Part shown: positions 54,999-64,000 of the stretch, in pieces
How the letters are laid out: each line of letters opens with the position of its first letter
How positions within the stretch are numbered: position 1 is the stretch's first letter
Origin: Pseudomonas massiliensis
GTDB lineage: Bacteria; Pseudomonadota; Gammaproteobacteria; Pseudomonadales; Pseudomonadaceae
Direction: 5' to 3'
Assembly: GCF_000826105.1 (NCBI RefSeq)
Contig: NZ_CCYK01000007.1
Location: 868,001 to 932,000, forward strand
DNA length: 64,000 nucleotides
Notes under the pieces: generated by a model
Databases searched by the model: none
What the model saw: the letters and a program-made list of their open reading frames with translations, nothing else
Told to the model about the DNA's origin: nothing
Made by a program: the position numbers and the translations under genes

Positions 54999-56054
54999 AT
55001 GAATGACCACGAACTCGAATCCCCCCAGCCGCCAGTACCGCCCGCCGGCGAGAAGCTGCAGAAAGTCCTGGCCCGCATCGGCGTCGGCTCGCGCCGTGAT
55101 GTCGAAGCCTGGATAGGCGAAGGTCGCATCAAGGTCAACGGGGTGGTTGCCACCCTGGGCCAGCGCGTCGACCTGCACGATGCCATCAGTGTCGATGGCA
55201 AGCTCATCCGCCGCGAAGAGGCCGCCGAAACGGTGCGCCGGGTCATCATCTACAACAAGCCCGACGGCGAGATCTGCACCCGCGACGACCCGGAAGGCCG
55301 CCCTACCGTGTTCGACCGGCTGCCACGTCCCCGCGAAGGCCGCTGGATCAACGTCGGTCGCCTGGACATCAACACCACGGGCCTGCTGTTGTTCACCACC
55401 GATGGCGAACTGGCCAACCGCCTGATGCACCCGTCCTATGAAATGGACCGGGAATACGCGGTGCGGGTACGCGGCGAAGTCGACGAGGACATGATTGCGC
55501 GGCTCAAAGCGGGCGTGGTTCTGGAAGACGGCCCGGCCAAGTTCACCGATATCCAGGAAGCACCCGGCGGCGAAGGCTTCAACCACTGGTACCACTGCGT
55601 GGTGATGGAAGGGCGCAACCGTGAAGTGCGTCGGTTGTGGGAATCCCAGGGCCTCGTGGTCAGCCGCCTGAAGCGCGTGCGCTTCGGCCCGGTCTTCCTC
55701 AATTCCGACCTGCCCATGGGGCGCTGGCGTGAACTGAGTCAGAACGAGGTAGACATTCTCAGTGCCGAGGTCGGCCTGACCCCGGTGGCCTTGCCCGCGC
55801 AGACCGCCAAAGCCAAGGAAAAGCTCGAGCGCATGCAGCGCAAGTCCGCCAGGCCGCTGGGCCGCAACGAGCGCGTGCGTCAGGTACGTCCGGCGCTGGA
55901 AGGCGGCGATGAGCGAGCGCCGCGCAAGGGTCGCGAGGAAGGCCGGCCACGTTCGGCGCCTGGCCGCGGCTCCGTGGTCGCCGAACGCCCGAGCGAGGTG
56001 CGTGGCAAGCCGCGCGCGCCCAAGGGCAGGCCCGACGGCTCGCCCAAGCGCTGA
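54999..56054 (+). CDS. rluB: 23S rRNA pseudouridine synthase B
   Basis: RluB modifies U2605 of 23S rRNA (E. coli numbering). 351 residues. S4 RNA-binding domain ([22 protein letters not shown]), the RsuA-type catalytic aspartate in [13 protein letters not shown] (about Asp123), [16 protein letters not shown], and a long Arg/Lys/Pro-rich tail from about 270. ATG 54999 follows GGGAGGTGCCAACC; the frame extends upstream but without a good start. Confidence 0.94.
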   Translation: MNDHELESPQPPVPPAGEKLQKVLARIGVGSRRDVEAWIGEGRIKVNGVVATLGQRVDLHDAISVDGKLIRREEAAETVRRVIIYNKPDGEICTRDDPEGRPTVFDRLPRPREGRWINVGRLDINTTGLLLFTTDGELANRLMHPSYEMDREYAVRVRGEVDEDMIARLKAGVVLEDGPAKFTDIQEAPGGEGFNHWYHCVVMEGRNREVRRLWESQGLVVSRLKRVRFGPVFLNSDLPMGRWRELSQNEVDILSAEVGLTPVALPAQTAKAKEKLERMQRKSARPLGRNERVRQVRPALEGGDERAPRKGREEGRPRSAPGRGSVVAERPSEVRGKPRAPKGRPDGSPKR

Positions 56055-56230
56055 GCAAGGGATTCCTGCTTGTCCGTTGCTCGTATTCCCGCTATGCCGA
56101 GTCCGTGGTTCGCTATGTACACTCCTTCGCTTGCCGACGGCCGTCCCCTGTGGACGGCCTTCACCTCTTCGACCCGACGCGCTTCCCGCGCGCCGGGCTG
56201 TACAGCCAACAAGAACAAGGAATGTATGCG

Positions 56231-57646
56231 ATGAGCCTTCGGCCCACCTCCAGCGGCGGCTTCAAGCGTGGCTTGAAGAACCGCCATATCCAGTTGATTG
56301 CCCTCGGCGGCGCCATTGGCACCGGACTGTTTCTCGGCTCGGCCGGCGTGCTCAAGTCCGCCGGGCCGTCGATGATCCTCGGTTATGCCCTGTGCGGTTT
56401 CATCGCGTTCCTGATCATGCGCCAGCTAGGCGAGATGATCGTCGAGGAGCCGGTGGCCGGCTCCTTCAGCCATTTCGCCCATCGTTACTGGGGCGGGTTC
56501 GCCGGCTTCCTCTCCGGCTGGAACTGCTGGCTGCTCTACACCCTGGTGGGGATGTCCGAGCTGACCGCGGTGGGCAAGTACATCCAGTTCTGGTGGCCGG
56601 AAATCCCGACCTGGGCTTCGGCCGCCGGTTTCTTCACCCTGGTGACCCTGATCAATCTGACCAACGTACGGGTATTTGGCGAAGCCGAGTTCTCTTTCGC
56701 CATCATCAAGGTCCTGGCGGTGGTGGGCATGATTGCCCTGGGTGCTTACCTGCTGGTGTCCGGGCACGGCGGGCCGCAGGCGTCCTTGGCCAACCTGTGG
56801 CAGAACGGCGGCTTCTTTCCCAACGGCGTCCAGGGGCTGGTCATGGCGTTGGCGCTGATCATGTTTTCCTTTGGCGGCCTGGAAATGCTCGGGTTTACCG
56901 CCGCGGAAGCCGACGAGCCGCGGCGGGTAATCCCCAAGGCAGTCAACCAGGTCATCTGGCGCATCCTGATCTTCTACGTGGGCGCACTGGTTGTTCTGCT
57001 GTCGCTGATCCCCTGGAACAGCCTGCTGGAGAACCTGGGTGCGGCGGGAGATGCCTACAGCGGCAGCCCCTTCGTTCAGGTATTCGCCATGCTGGGCAGC
57101 GGCACCGCGGCCCATGTGCTCAACTTCGTGGTGCTCACCGCCGCGGTATCGGTGTACAACAGTGGCGCCTATTGCAATGGCCGCATGCTGGTCGGCATGG
57201 CCGAACAGGGGGACGCGCCAGCGATCCTGGGGCGGGTAGATGGTCGCGGCGTCCCTGTACTAGCCGTGCTGGCCTCGGCCGTGGTTACCGCAGTTACCGT
57301 GTTGCTCAACTACCTCATGCCTCATGACGCCCTGGAATTGCTGATGGCGCTGGTAGTGGCGACCCTCGTCATCAACTGGGCGATGATCAGCTGGTCGCAC
57401 CTGCGCTTCCGCCAGCATCTGACCCGGCAAGGGGTGGTTCCACGCTTCAAGGCGTTCTGGTTTCCCGTGGGCAATTACCTATGCCTGGCCTTCGTCGCGC
57501 TTATCCTTGGCGTGATGTGGTTCACCGGGATGCAGGTTCCGGTGATGGCCATCCCGGTGTGGCTACTGGTGTCCCTGGGCCTGTACCGGTTGAAGAAGAC
57601 CACGCCCGGGGTCGCTCCGGTAGGTGTGGGGCAGGGCGCGGACTGA
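56231..57646 (+). CDS. aroP: Aromatic amino acid permease, AroP-like
   Basis: 471 residues, about 12 membrane spans of the amino acid-polyamine family. RGLKNRHIQLIALGGAIGTG, FIAFLIMRQLGEMIVEEPVA, ELTAVGKYIQFWWPEIPTW and VFGEAEFSFAIIKV closely match AroP/PheP. ATG 56231 is preferred because AAGGA lies nine bases upstream; ATG 56222 is too close to it. The exact substrate among Phe/Tyr/Trp is not decidable by reading. Confidence 0.87.
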   Translation: MSLRPTSSGGFKRGLKNRHIQLIALGGAIGTGLFLGSAGVLKSAGPSMILGYALCGFIAFLIMRQLGEMIVEEPVAGSFSHFAHRYWGGFAGFLSGWNCWLLYTLVGMSELTAVGKYIQFWWPEIPTWASAAGFFTLVTLINLTNVRVFGEAEFSFAIIKVLAVVGMIALGAYLLVSGHGGPQASLANLWQNGGFFPNGVQGLVMALALIMFSFGGLEMLGFTAAEADEPRRVIPKAVNQVIWRILIFYVGALVVLLSLIPWNSLLENLGAAGDAYSGSPFVQVFAMLGSGTAAHVLNFVVLTAAVSVYNSGAYCNGRMLVGMAEQGDAPAILGRVDGRGVPVLAVLASAVVTAVTVLLNYLMPHDALELLMALVVATLVINWAMISWSHLRFRQHLTRQGVVPRFKAFWFPVGNYLCLAFVALILGVMWFTGMQVPVMAIPVWLLVSLGLYRLKKTTPGVAPVGVGQGAD

Positions 57647-57752
57647 TACCTCCAAGGCAAGGCGGCGTGTTCGACGATGCGCCGCTTATTGCGCTCGGCG
57701 CAAGCTGAAAGCTTTTAGCTAGCCCTGCTAGAATGCGTCATTCACGGTCTCC

Positions 57753-58967
57753 ATGGCGCTTCCCATGTCTTCCACACCGCACCCCCTGGCGGTCACCCTG
57801 CAAGTCGTTTCCATCGTACTGTTCACTTTCATTGGTTACCTGAACATCGGTATTCCGCTGGCGGTATTGCCGGGGTTCGTGCACACCGACCTGGGCTTTG
57901 GTGCGGTCCTGGCGGGGCTGGTGATCAGCGTCCAGTATCTGGCCACCCTGCTAAGCCGGCCCACGGCAAGTCGTTTCATCGACACTCGCGGCAGCAAACG
58001 GGCCGTGATCTACGGGCTGGCGGGGTGCGGGGCCAGCGGTGTGTTCATGCTGCTGGCGGCGGCGCTGCAAAGCTGGCCTGGAATCAGCCTGGCCTGCCTG
58101 CTGGTGGGGCGCGTGGTGCTGGGTGCTGCTGAAAGCCTTGTAGGGTCCGGTGCCATCGGCTGGGGCATCGGTCGCGTGGGCCCGGCCAACACCGCCAAGG
58201 TGATTTCCTGGAACGGTATCGCCAGCTACGGGGCCCTGGCCGTTGGCGCGCCTAGCGGTGTATGGCTGGTCCAGCATCTGGGGCTGTGGAGCATGGGCCT
58301 GGCGGTGGTGCTGTTGTCCGCCCTGGGCGTGGCCTTGGCATGGCCCAAGCTCGCCGCGCCCATAGTCGCTGGAGAACGCCTGCCCTTCCTGCATGTGCTC
58401 GGCCGGGTATTCCCGCATGGCTGCGGCCTGGCGCTCGGGGGAATCGGTTTCGGCACCATCGCCACCTTCATCACGCTCTACTACGCCTCCCGGCAGTGGG
58501 GCAATGCGGCACTCTGCCTGAGCGTGTTCGGCGCCTGCTTCATCTGCGCGCGCCTGCTCTTCGGCGGGATGATCAACCGCCTGGGAGGCTTCAGAGTAGC
58601 CATCGCCTGTCTCGGCGTGGAGTCGCTGGGGCTGTTGCTTTTATGGGCAGCGCCGAGCCTGGAATGGGCCATGGCCGGCGCTGCCTTGAGCGGATTCGGT
58701 TTCTCGCTGGTGTTCCCGGCCCTTGGCGTGGAGGCCGTGAACCTGGTGCCGGCCTCCAGTCGAGGCGCCGCGGTGGGGGCCTACTCGCTATTCGTGGACA
58801 TGTCCCTTGGGCTCACCGGGCCAGTAGCCGGTGCCGTAGCCTCCGGCTTTGGTTTTGCCTCCATCTTCCTGGTGGCGGCGATCGCAGCGGCTGGCGGGCT
58901 GTTGCTGAGCCTGCACCTGTACCGCCGCAGCCTGGCGGCGCCCCGGCATGGGGATGAGCCGCTCTGA
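57753..58967 (+). CDS. Major facilitator superfamily transporter (YfcJ/YhhS type)
   Basis: 404 residues, 12 predicted spans. [46 protein letters not shown] (loop 2-3 motif), [19 protein letters not shown] and [16 protein letters not shown] resemble the YfcJ/YhhS subfamily of putative arabinose-efflux-like MFS proteins. Substrate unknown. ATG 57753 or 57765 could start. Promoter probably in the 106-base gap after aroP. Confidence 0.83.
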   Translation: MALPMSSTPHPLAVTLQVVSIVLFTFIGYLNIGIPLAVLPGFVHTDLGFGAVLAGLVISVQYLATLLSRPTASRFIDTRGSKRAVIYGLAGCGASGVFMLLAAALQSWPGISLACLLVGRVVLGAAESLVGSGAIGWGIGRVGPANTAKVISWNGIASYGALAVGAPSGVWLVQHLGLWSMGLAVVLLSALGVALAWPKLAAPIVAGERLPFLHVLGRVFPHGCGLALGGIGFGTIATFITLYYASRQWGNAALCLSVFGACFICARLLFGGMINRLGGFRVAIACLGVESLGLLLLWAAPSLEWAMAGAALSGFGFSLVFPALGVEAVNLVPASSRGAAVGAYSLFVDMSLGLTGPVAGAVASGFGFASIFLVAAIAAAGGLLLSLHLYRRSLAAPRHGDEPL

Positions 58968-59008
58968 AGGCGGGGCGCCCGGGGCGCAGGCGCTTGGCCC
59001 GGCCGGCC

Positions 59009-59263
59009 TCAATCCATGCAGCCGTTGCCCATCGCTTCGTACTCGAGCATGTGCTGCTGGCCGTGACTGTCCTGGTACAGCATGTGCAGCGGCACTACCT
59101 TGCACACCGTGGGCACCGGCTCCATGGAAATCACCTTGGCGATGTCCAGATGGGCGCCATATTCATAGTGTTCCACCTTCGGCTGGGCAGCGAAGGCCGG
59201 TTGCAGGCCGCCAGCGGCCAGCAGGCAGGCCGAGGCGGTCAGGGCGAACAGAGAGCGTTTCAT
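59009..59263 (-). CDS. DUF2790 small periplasmic protein
   Basis: 84 residues with signal peptide MKRSLFALTASACLLAAGG...AFA. The mature part has YEYGAHLDIAKVISMEPVP and VCKVVPLHMLYQDSHGQQH, the DUF2790 core common in Pseudomonas, often in several copies per genome. Function unknown. Two cysteines (CKVV, GNGCMD) could form a disulfide. Confidence 0.85.
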   Translation of the reverse strand: MKRSLFALTASACLLAAGGLQPAFAAQPKVEHYEYGAHLDIAKVISMEPVPTVCKVVPLHMLYQDSHGQQHMLEYEAMGNGCMD

Positions 59264-59577
59264 CGGGTTTTACCTTCTGGGGGTCGAGCGAGGCCGCGCG
59301 ACCCTTTTGCAGGTCGCGGGCGTTCGGTTCGGGTCGGGAGCAGGCCTTCGTGGGGGCTGTTCAGTCGTTGCCATTGCTGGCGATGCGCATTCTAGGCGCG
59401 AGCTTGACGCCGCTTACAGGCTGGCTTTTGATAAACAGTGTTAACGAAAGAGGCAATAATTTCGCCCTACGGCACGCGGCGTTCGCCTTTACTACCATCG
59501 TCGAATGGTTGTAGCAGGCTTGCGTCACGTACAACGCAAGCCTACAAGAACAACGATGCTCTTCGAGGACCGAAAAG
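59264..59577. promoter_or_regulatory. Divergent region, DUF2790 gene / acsA
   Basis: 314 bases without a gene. Next to acsA, AGGCTTGCGT (59516-59525) and ACGCAAGCCT (59534-59543) form a perfect 10-bp inverted repeat with an 8-base loop, about 34 bases before the acsA ATG. It is either a leader hairpin or an operator. acsA is known to be regulated by the ErdR response regulator in pseudomonads; whether this is its site is unknown. Confidence 0.5.
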
Positions 59578-61533
59578 ATGACCGCGGCTTCCCTGTACCC
59601 CGTACGCCCTGACGTGAAGGCCAATACCCTGACCGACGAGGCGACCTACAAGGCCATGTACCAGCAGTCCGTGGTCAACCCCGACGGTTTCTGGCGCGAG
59701 CAGGCCAAGCGCCTGGACTGGATCAAGCCGTTCGACAAGGTGAAGCAGACTTCCTTCGACGACCATCGCGTTGACATCAAGTGGTTCGCCGACGGCACCC
59801 TGAATGTGGCCTACAACTGCCTGGATCGGCATCTGGAAGCGCGTGGCGATCAGCCCGCCATCATCTGGGAGGGGGACGACCCCTCCGAAAGCCGCACCAT
59901 CACCTACCGCGAGCTGCACGAAGAAGTGTGCAAGTTCGCCAACGCCTTGCGTGGCCAGGACGTGCATCGCGGCGATGTGGTGACCATCTACATGCCGATG
60001 ATTCCGCAGGCGGTGGTAGCCATGCTGGCCTGCGCCCGGATCGGCGCCATCCACTCGGTGGTGTTCGGCGGCTTTTCCCCGGAAGCACTGGCTGGCCGCA
60101 TCATCGACTGCCGCTCCAAGGTGGTGATCACCGCGGACGAAGGGCTGCGGGGCGGCAAGAAGACGCCGTTGAAAGCGAACGTCGATCGCGCCTTGACCAA
60201 CCCGGAAACCAGCAGCGTGCAGAAAGTGATCGTCTGCAAGCGCACCGGCGGCGAGATCGAATGGAACCGTCACCGCGACATCTGGTACCACGCTTTGCTG
60301 GAAGTGGCTTCCAGCACCTGCGCGCCCAAGGAAATGGGCGCCGAGGAGGCGCTGTTCATCCTCTACACCTCAGGCTCCACGGGCAAGCCCAAGGGCGTGC
60401 TGCATACCAGCGCAGGCTACCTGCTCTATGCGGCCCTTACCCATGAACGTGTCTTTGACTACCGTCCGGGTGAGGTCTACTGGTGCACGGCCGACGTAGG
60501 CTGGGTCACCGGGCACAGCTATATCGTCTACGGGCCCCTGGCCAACGGCGCTACCACGCTTCTTTTCGAAGGGGTGCCCAACTACCCGGACATCACCCGC
60601 GTATCGAAGATCATCGACAAGCACAAGGTGAACATTCTCTATACGGCGCCCACGGCCATTCGCGCCATGATGGCCGAAGGCACCGCGGCAGTGGCCGGGG
60701 CGGATGGCTCCAGCCTGCGCCTGCTCGGCTCGGTGGGCGAACCCATCAACCCCGAAGCCTGGAACTGGTATTACAAGACCGTGGGGAAGGAACGTTGCCC
60801 GATCGTCGACACCTGGTGGCAGACTGAAACCGGCGGCGTGCTGATCAGTCCGTTGCCGGGCGCCATCGGGCTGAAGCCAGGCTCGGCTACCAAGCCGTTC
60901 TTTGGCGTCATTCCCGCCCTGGTGGACAACCTGGGCAACATCATCGAAGGGGCGGCCGAGGGCAACCTGGTGATTCTGGACTCCTGGCCCGGGCAGGCAC
61001 GGTCGCTGTATGGAGACCACGACCGTTTCGTCGATACCTACTTCAAGACGTTCCGCGGCATGTACTTCACGGGTGACGGCGCCAGGCGGGATGAGGATGG
61101 CTATTACTGGATCACCGGCCGGGTGGATGATGTGCTCAACGTGAGCGGCCACCGCATGGGTACCGCCGAGATCGAAAGCGCCATGGTGGCCCACCCGAAA
61201 GTGGCCGAAGCCGCAGTGGTGGGCGTGCCCCATGACATCAAGGGGCAGGGGATCTATGTTTATGTGACCCTCAATGCCGGGGAAGAGCCAAGCGAGGCCT
61301 TGCGTCAGGAGCTCAAGAACTGGGTGCGCAAGGAGATCGGCCCAATCGCTTCGCCCGACGTCATTCAGTGGGCCCCGGGCCTGCCCAAGACGCGGTCAGG
61401 GAAGATCATGCGCCGTATCCTGCGCAAGATCGCTACCGCCGAATATGGTGCCCTGGGGGACATTTCCACCCTGGCCGACCCTGGCGTGGTCCAGCACCTG
61501 ATCGATACGCATCGGCAGATGGCGGCCGCCTGA
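59578..61533 (+). CDS. acsA: Acetyl-CoA synthetase
   Basis: AcsA activates acetate to acetyl-CoA through acetyl-AMP. 651 residues. P-loop-like [42 protein letters not shown] and the acetylation-controlled lysine in [13 protein letters not shown] (Lys609, same number as Salmonella Acs). The N-terminus [13 protein letters not shown] matches what I recall of P. aeruginosa AcsA, which also lies just upstream of aotJ. Confidence 0.96.
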   Translation: MTAASLYPVRPDVKANTLTDEATYKAMYQQSVVNPDGFWREQAKRLDWIKPFDKVKQTSFDDHRVDIKWFADGTLNVAYNCLDRHLEARGDQPAIIWEGDDPSESRTITYRELHEEVCKFANALRGQDVHRGDVVTIYMPMIPQAVVAMLACARIGAIHSVVFGGFSPEALAGRIIDCRSKVVITADEGLRGGKKTPLKANVDRALTNPETSSVQKVIVCKRTGGEIEWNRHRDIWYHALLEVASSTCAPKEMGAEEALFILYTSGSTGKPKGVLHTSAGYLLYAALTHERVFDYRPGEVYWCTADVGWVTGHSYIVYGPLANGATTLLFEGVPNYPDITRVSKIIDKHKVNILYTAPTAIRAMMAEGTAAVAGADGSSLRLLGSVGEPINPEAWNWYYKTVGKERCPIVDTWWQTETGGVLISPLPGAIGLKPGSATKPFFGVIPALVDNLGNIIEGAAEGNLVILDSWPGQARSLYGDHDRFVDTYFKTFRGMYFTGDGARRDEDGYYWITGRVDDVLNVSGHRMGTAEIESAMVAHPKVAEAAVVGVPHDIKGQGIYVYVTLNAGEEPSEALRQELKNWVRKEIGPIASPDVIQWAPGLPKTRSGKIMRRILRKIATAEYGALGDISTLADPGVVQHLIDTHRQMAAA

Positions 61534-61550
61534 TCCATTGCCGCTTATCG

Positions 61551-61578
61551 AGCCCCGCTTCGGCGGGGCTTTTGTTTT
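61551..61578 (+). terminator. Intrinsic terminator of acsA
   Basis: AGCCCCGC-TTCG-GCGGGGCT (61551-61570), an 8-bp stem with a stable UUCG-type tetraloop, followed by TTTGTTTTA. Confidence 0.92.
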
Positions 61579-61934
61579 ATGGAAACAGGTACCGTGTTAC
61601 CGGATAATGCCACCGTGAAACTGATCGAAACAGATCGACGGCGCGAAGCGTTGGAAGATGCCCCGCCAATGCCTCTAGTACAGGGGTTAGATCGGTAGGC
61701 TTGAAATTTGCAGTAGCTGTTGGTTGGTTCCAAGCCCTTAGATCACTGGTTCGCTTGCCTGTCAAGGTGGGCGGTTCAGTCGAGCCAGCCTTCTGTAATA
61801 TGTTGTCGCATTGCAGAAATTTCCGACTTTGACTCGCCGTTAAAATGCCCAGCACTCGCCTCCGCTTCGGTGGCGCGATTTATCCTGGCTCCGCGCCTGG
61901 CCTTGCCAGCGCCGCCATCCGATGGAGTACTCCC
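61579..61934 (+). promoter_or_regulatory. aotJ upstream region with an ArgR half-site
   Basis: 356 bases without a recognisable gene. TGTCGC-N8-AA at 61804-61819 matches the half-site I recall for P. aeruginosa ArgR (TGTCGC-N8-AA), about 115 bases upstream of aotJ. A second site expected in tandem is poorly conserved (near 61829). Arginine-responsive control is therefore plausible. Confidence 0.45.
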
Positions 61935-62711
61935 ATGAAGAAGCTCGCACTGCTTGGTGCCCTGGCGCTGTCCGTGCTTTCGTTTACCGCCGCGGCCGAA
62001 GACAAGCCGTTGAAGATCGGTATCGAAGCGGCCTACCCGCCGTTCGCCTCCAAGGCACCGGACGGCAGCATCGTGGGCTTCGACTATGACATCGGCAACG
62101 CGCTGTGCGCCGAGATGAAGGTCAGGTGCGTCTGGGTCGAGCAGGAGTTCGACGGCCTGATCCCCTCGCTGAAGGTGCGCAAGATCGACGCCATTCTTTC
62201 CTCGATGTCCATCACCGACGACCGCAAGAAGTCGGTGGACTTCACCAGCAAGTACTACAACACTCCGGCACGCCTGGTCATGAAGGCCGGCACCAGCGTG
62301 GACGACAGCCTGGGTGGCCTGAGCGGCAAGAACATCGGCGTGCAGCGTGGCTCCATCCACGAACGCTTCGCCAATGAAGTACTCGCGCCCAAGGGTGTGA
62401 ACGTCAAGCCCTACGCCTCCCAGAACGAGGTCTACCTGGACCTCGCCGCTGGCCGCCTGGATGGCACCCTGGCCGATGCCACGCTGCTGCAGGATGGTTT
62501 CCTGAAAACGGACGCGGGCAAGGGCTTCGCCTTCGCCGGGCCGGCCTTCACCGACGTCAAGTACTTCGGTGACGGCGTAGGCATCGCCGTGCGCAAAGGC
62601 GACAGCGCCAACCTGGAGCGGCTCAATGCGGCTATCGCTGCCATTCGTGCCAACGGTACGTACAAGCAGATCCAGGACAAGTACTTCGACTTCGATATCT
62701 ACGGCAAATAG
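61935..62711 (+). CDS. aotJ: Arginine/ornithine ABC transporter, periplasmic binding protein
   Basis: 258 residues with signal peptide [21 protein letters not shown]. Solute-binding family 3: [52 protein letters not shown], and the C-terminal [20 protein letters not shown]. It delivers arginine/ornithine to AotQM. ATG 61935 follows TGGAGTACTCCC. Position after acsA and before aotQ fits the aot operon of P. aeruginosa. Confidence 0.92.
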   Translation: MKKLALLGALALSVLSFTAAAEDKPLKIGIEAAYPPFASKAPDGSIVGFDYDIGNALCAEMKVRCVWVEQEFDGLIPSLKVRKIDAILSSMSITDDRKKSVDFTSKYYNTPARLVMKAGTSVDDSLGGLSGKNIGVQRGSIHERFANEVLAPKGVNVKPYASQNEVYLDLAAGRLDGTLADATLLQDGFLKTDAGKGFAFAGPAFTDVKYFGDGVGIAVRKGDSANLERLNAAIAAIRANGTYKQIQDKYFDFDIYGK

Positions 62712-62801
62712 CGTCATCCCCTCCGCGAGCAGGGGCCGTGCGCGGCCCCGCTTCGTTTTTCCGCCCTGAGCGCGTGACGCTCACTCTGAAGGCTTGCGAG
62801 C

Positions 62802-63491
62802 ATGTTGAAAGGCTACGGCGAGGTCATCCTCGAGGGGGTCGGCCTGACCCTGCAATTGGCGCTCTCGTCCATGGCGCTGGCGATCGTGCTGGGCCTGGTG
62901 GGCGCTGCGTTTCGCCTCTCCCCGGTGCGGGTACTGGCATGGCTGGGTGAGCTGTATTCCACGGTGATTCGCGGCATCCCGGACCTTGTGCTGATCCTGC
63001 TGATTTTCTACGGCGGCCAGGATGTGGTGAACCGAGTGGCGCCCCTGCTGGGCTACGACGACTACATCGACCTGGACCCGCTGCTCACCGGCGTCTTCAC
63101 CTTGGGCTTCATTTTCGGTGCCTACCTGTCCGAGACCTTTCGGGGCGCCTTCATGGGTATCCCCAAAGGCCAGGCCGAGGCGGGCATGGCCTATGGCATG
63201 AGCAGCCTGCAGATCTTCTTCCGCGTGCTGGTGCCGCAGATGATCCGCCTGGCCATCCCCGGCTTCACCAACAACTGGCTGGTGCTGACCAAGGCCACCG
63301 CGCTCATTTCCGTTGTCGGTCTGCAGGACATGATGTTCAAGGCCAAACAGGCGGCCGACGCGACCCGAGAGCCCTTCACCTTCTACCTGGCCGTCGCCGG
63401 GCTCTACCTGATCATCACCAGTGTCTCGCTGCTGCTGCTCAAATGGCTCGAGCGACGTTACTCGGCGGGCGTAAGGACGGCTGAACTATGA
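62802..63491 (+). CDS. aotQ: Arginine/ornithine ABC transporter, permease AotQ
   Basis: 229 residues, about five spans, HisQ-type. The EAA loop reads GQAEAGMAYGMSSLQIFFRVLVPQ, and IRGIPDLVLILLIFYG is the family segment near span 3. Its stop overlaps the aotM start by four bases (ATGA), indicating coupled translation of the two permease halves. Confidence 0.93.
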   Translation: MLKGYGEVILEGVGLTLQLALSSMALAIVLGLVGAAFRLSPVRVLAWLGELYSTVIRGIPDLVLILLIFYGGQDVVNRVAPLLGYDDYIDLDPLLTGVFTLGFIFGAYLSETFRGAFMGIPKGQAEAGMAYGMSSLQIFFRVLVPQMIRLAIPGFTNNWLVLTKATALISVVGLQDMMFKAKQAADATREPFTFYLAVAGLYLIITSVSLLLLKWLERRYSAGVRTAEL

Positions 63492-64000
63492 TTTTCGACT
63501 ACACCGTGATCCAGGCCAGTCTGCCGCTGTACCTGCAAGGGCTACTCGAAACCCTCAAGCTGCTGGCCATTTCCCTGGTTGCAGGATTGTTGGTGGCCTT
63601 CCCGCTGGCATTGATGCGGGTTTCGCGCAGACCGTGGGTCAACGCCCTGGCCTGGACATACACCTACATCATTCGCGGCACGCCCATGCTGGTGCAGTTG
63701 TTCCTGATCTACTACGGCCTGGCGCAGTTCGAGGCCGTGCGGGAAAGTGTATTCTGGCCGTGGTTGTCCAGCGCCACCTTCTGTGCCTGCCTGGCATTCG
63801 CCATTAATACCAGCGCCTATACCGCCGAAATCATCGCCGGCAGCCTGCGGGCCACGCCTCATGGCGAGATCGAGGCGGCCCGCGCCATGGGCATGTCCCG
63901 TGCCCTGATGTATCGACGCATCCTGCTGCCTTCAGCCATGCGCCGCGCGCTGCCGCAATACAGCAACGAAGTGATCATGATGCTGCAGACTACCAGCCTG
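63488..64000 (+). CDS. aotM: Arginine/ornithine ABC transporter, permease AotM, 3' end cut by window
   Basis: 171 codons are visible from ATG 63488, open to the last base, with no stop yet. HisM-type permease: IRGTPMLVQLFLIYYGLAQF, TSAYTAEIIAGSLRATPHGE, and the EAA loop EIEAARAMGMSRALMYRRIL. About 60 C-terminal residues of a usual ~232 are outside the window. The ATPase gene aotP is expected downstream. Confidence 0.92.
   Translation, partial: MIFDYTVIQASLPLYLQGLLETLKLLAISLVAGLLVAFPLALMRVSRRPWVNALAWTYTYIIRGTPMLVQLFLIYYGLAQFEAVRESVFWPWLSSATFCACLAFAINTSAYTAEIIAGSLRATPHGEIEAARAMGMSRALMYRRILLPSAMRRALPQYSNEVIMMLQTTSL

Overview
The window looks like a chromosomal segment of a Pseudomonas species, probably a relative of P. 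aeruginosa. It is GC-rich with dense coding. Gene order matches what I recall of several P. aeruginosa blocks: leuD-leuB-asd-usg-fimV-truA-trpF-accD-folC-dedD-cvpA-purF-metZ; FKBP / EAL-GGDEF / prc; recQ / MarR / FimV-like; trkH to rluB; and acsA-aotJQM. These blocks are not contiguous in P. aeruginosa, so the window is rearranged relative to it. Species cannot be fixed from sequence reading alone.

Layout. 1-15.5 kb: housekeeping metabolism on the + strand. It holds leucine (leuD partial, leuB), aspartate-family (asd and its catalytically altered paralogue usg), the polar hub fimV, truA, trpF, accD, folC, a frameshifted dedD, cvpA, purF, metZ and an SDR oxidoreductase. 15.6-16.1 kb: one tRNA-Val and two identical tRNA-Asp genes. 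16.1-23.4 kb: nitrate assimilation, with nasA fused to a flavoprotein reductase, then nirB and nirD. Each transcription unit has a sigma-54 promoter and a leader with an intrinsic terminator preceded by a hexaloop hairpin of the ANTAR (NasT-type) antitermination class. 23.5-32.4 kb: PcaQ-like regulator, lipoprotein FKBP, YkvA-like membrane protein, a small-ORF/hypothetical pair, a decayed REP-associated transposase (RAYT), an EAL-CBS-GGDEF protein, Prc protease and a quinone oxidoreductase.

32.5-39.3 kb is the main accessory region. A TolC/LapE-type outer-membrane channel is divergent from a 1,583-residue LapA-type adhesin with an N-terminal retention module, a TAAG LapG-type cleavage site, 245-residue repeats, a von Willebrand A domain and C-terminal RTX repeats. 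The inner-membrane ABC/adaptor partners and LapD/LapG are not in the window. 39.4-47.7 kb: YecA-like protein, recQ, MarR regulator, a second FimV-like protein, a DUF962 protein, trkH and a nitroreductase. 47.7-48.1 kb: five tandem copies of an exactly 77-bp palindrome-rich repeat between convergent genes. 48.1-51.7 kb: a CpxAR-like two-component system with a Spy/CpxP-like periplasmic protein, then YciI and septation protein YciB. 51.7-56.1 kb: PHP phosphatase, YciO-like protein, scpA-scpB and rluB. 56.2-64 kb: an aromatic amino acid permease, an MFS transporter, a DUF2790 protein, acsA and the arginine/ornithine uptake operon aotJQM (aotM cut by the window end).

Most genes are ordinary core genes. 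The items most worth a second look are the paired nas/nir riboregulatory leaders, the adhesin locus, the 77-bp tandem array, the inverted DnaA-box pair upstream of the ykvA-like gene, the C-tract frameshift in dedD and the degraded RAYT with its REP pair. I saw no CRISPR array, prophage, intact insertion sequence or rRNA operon.
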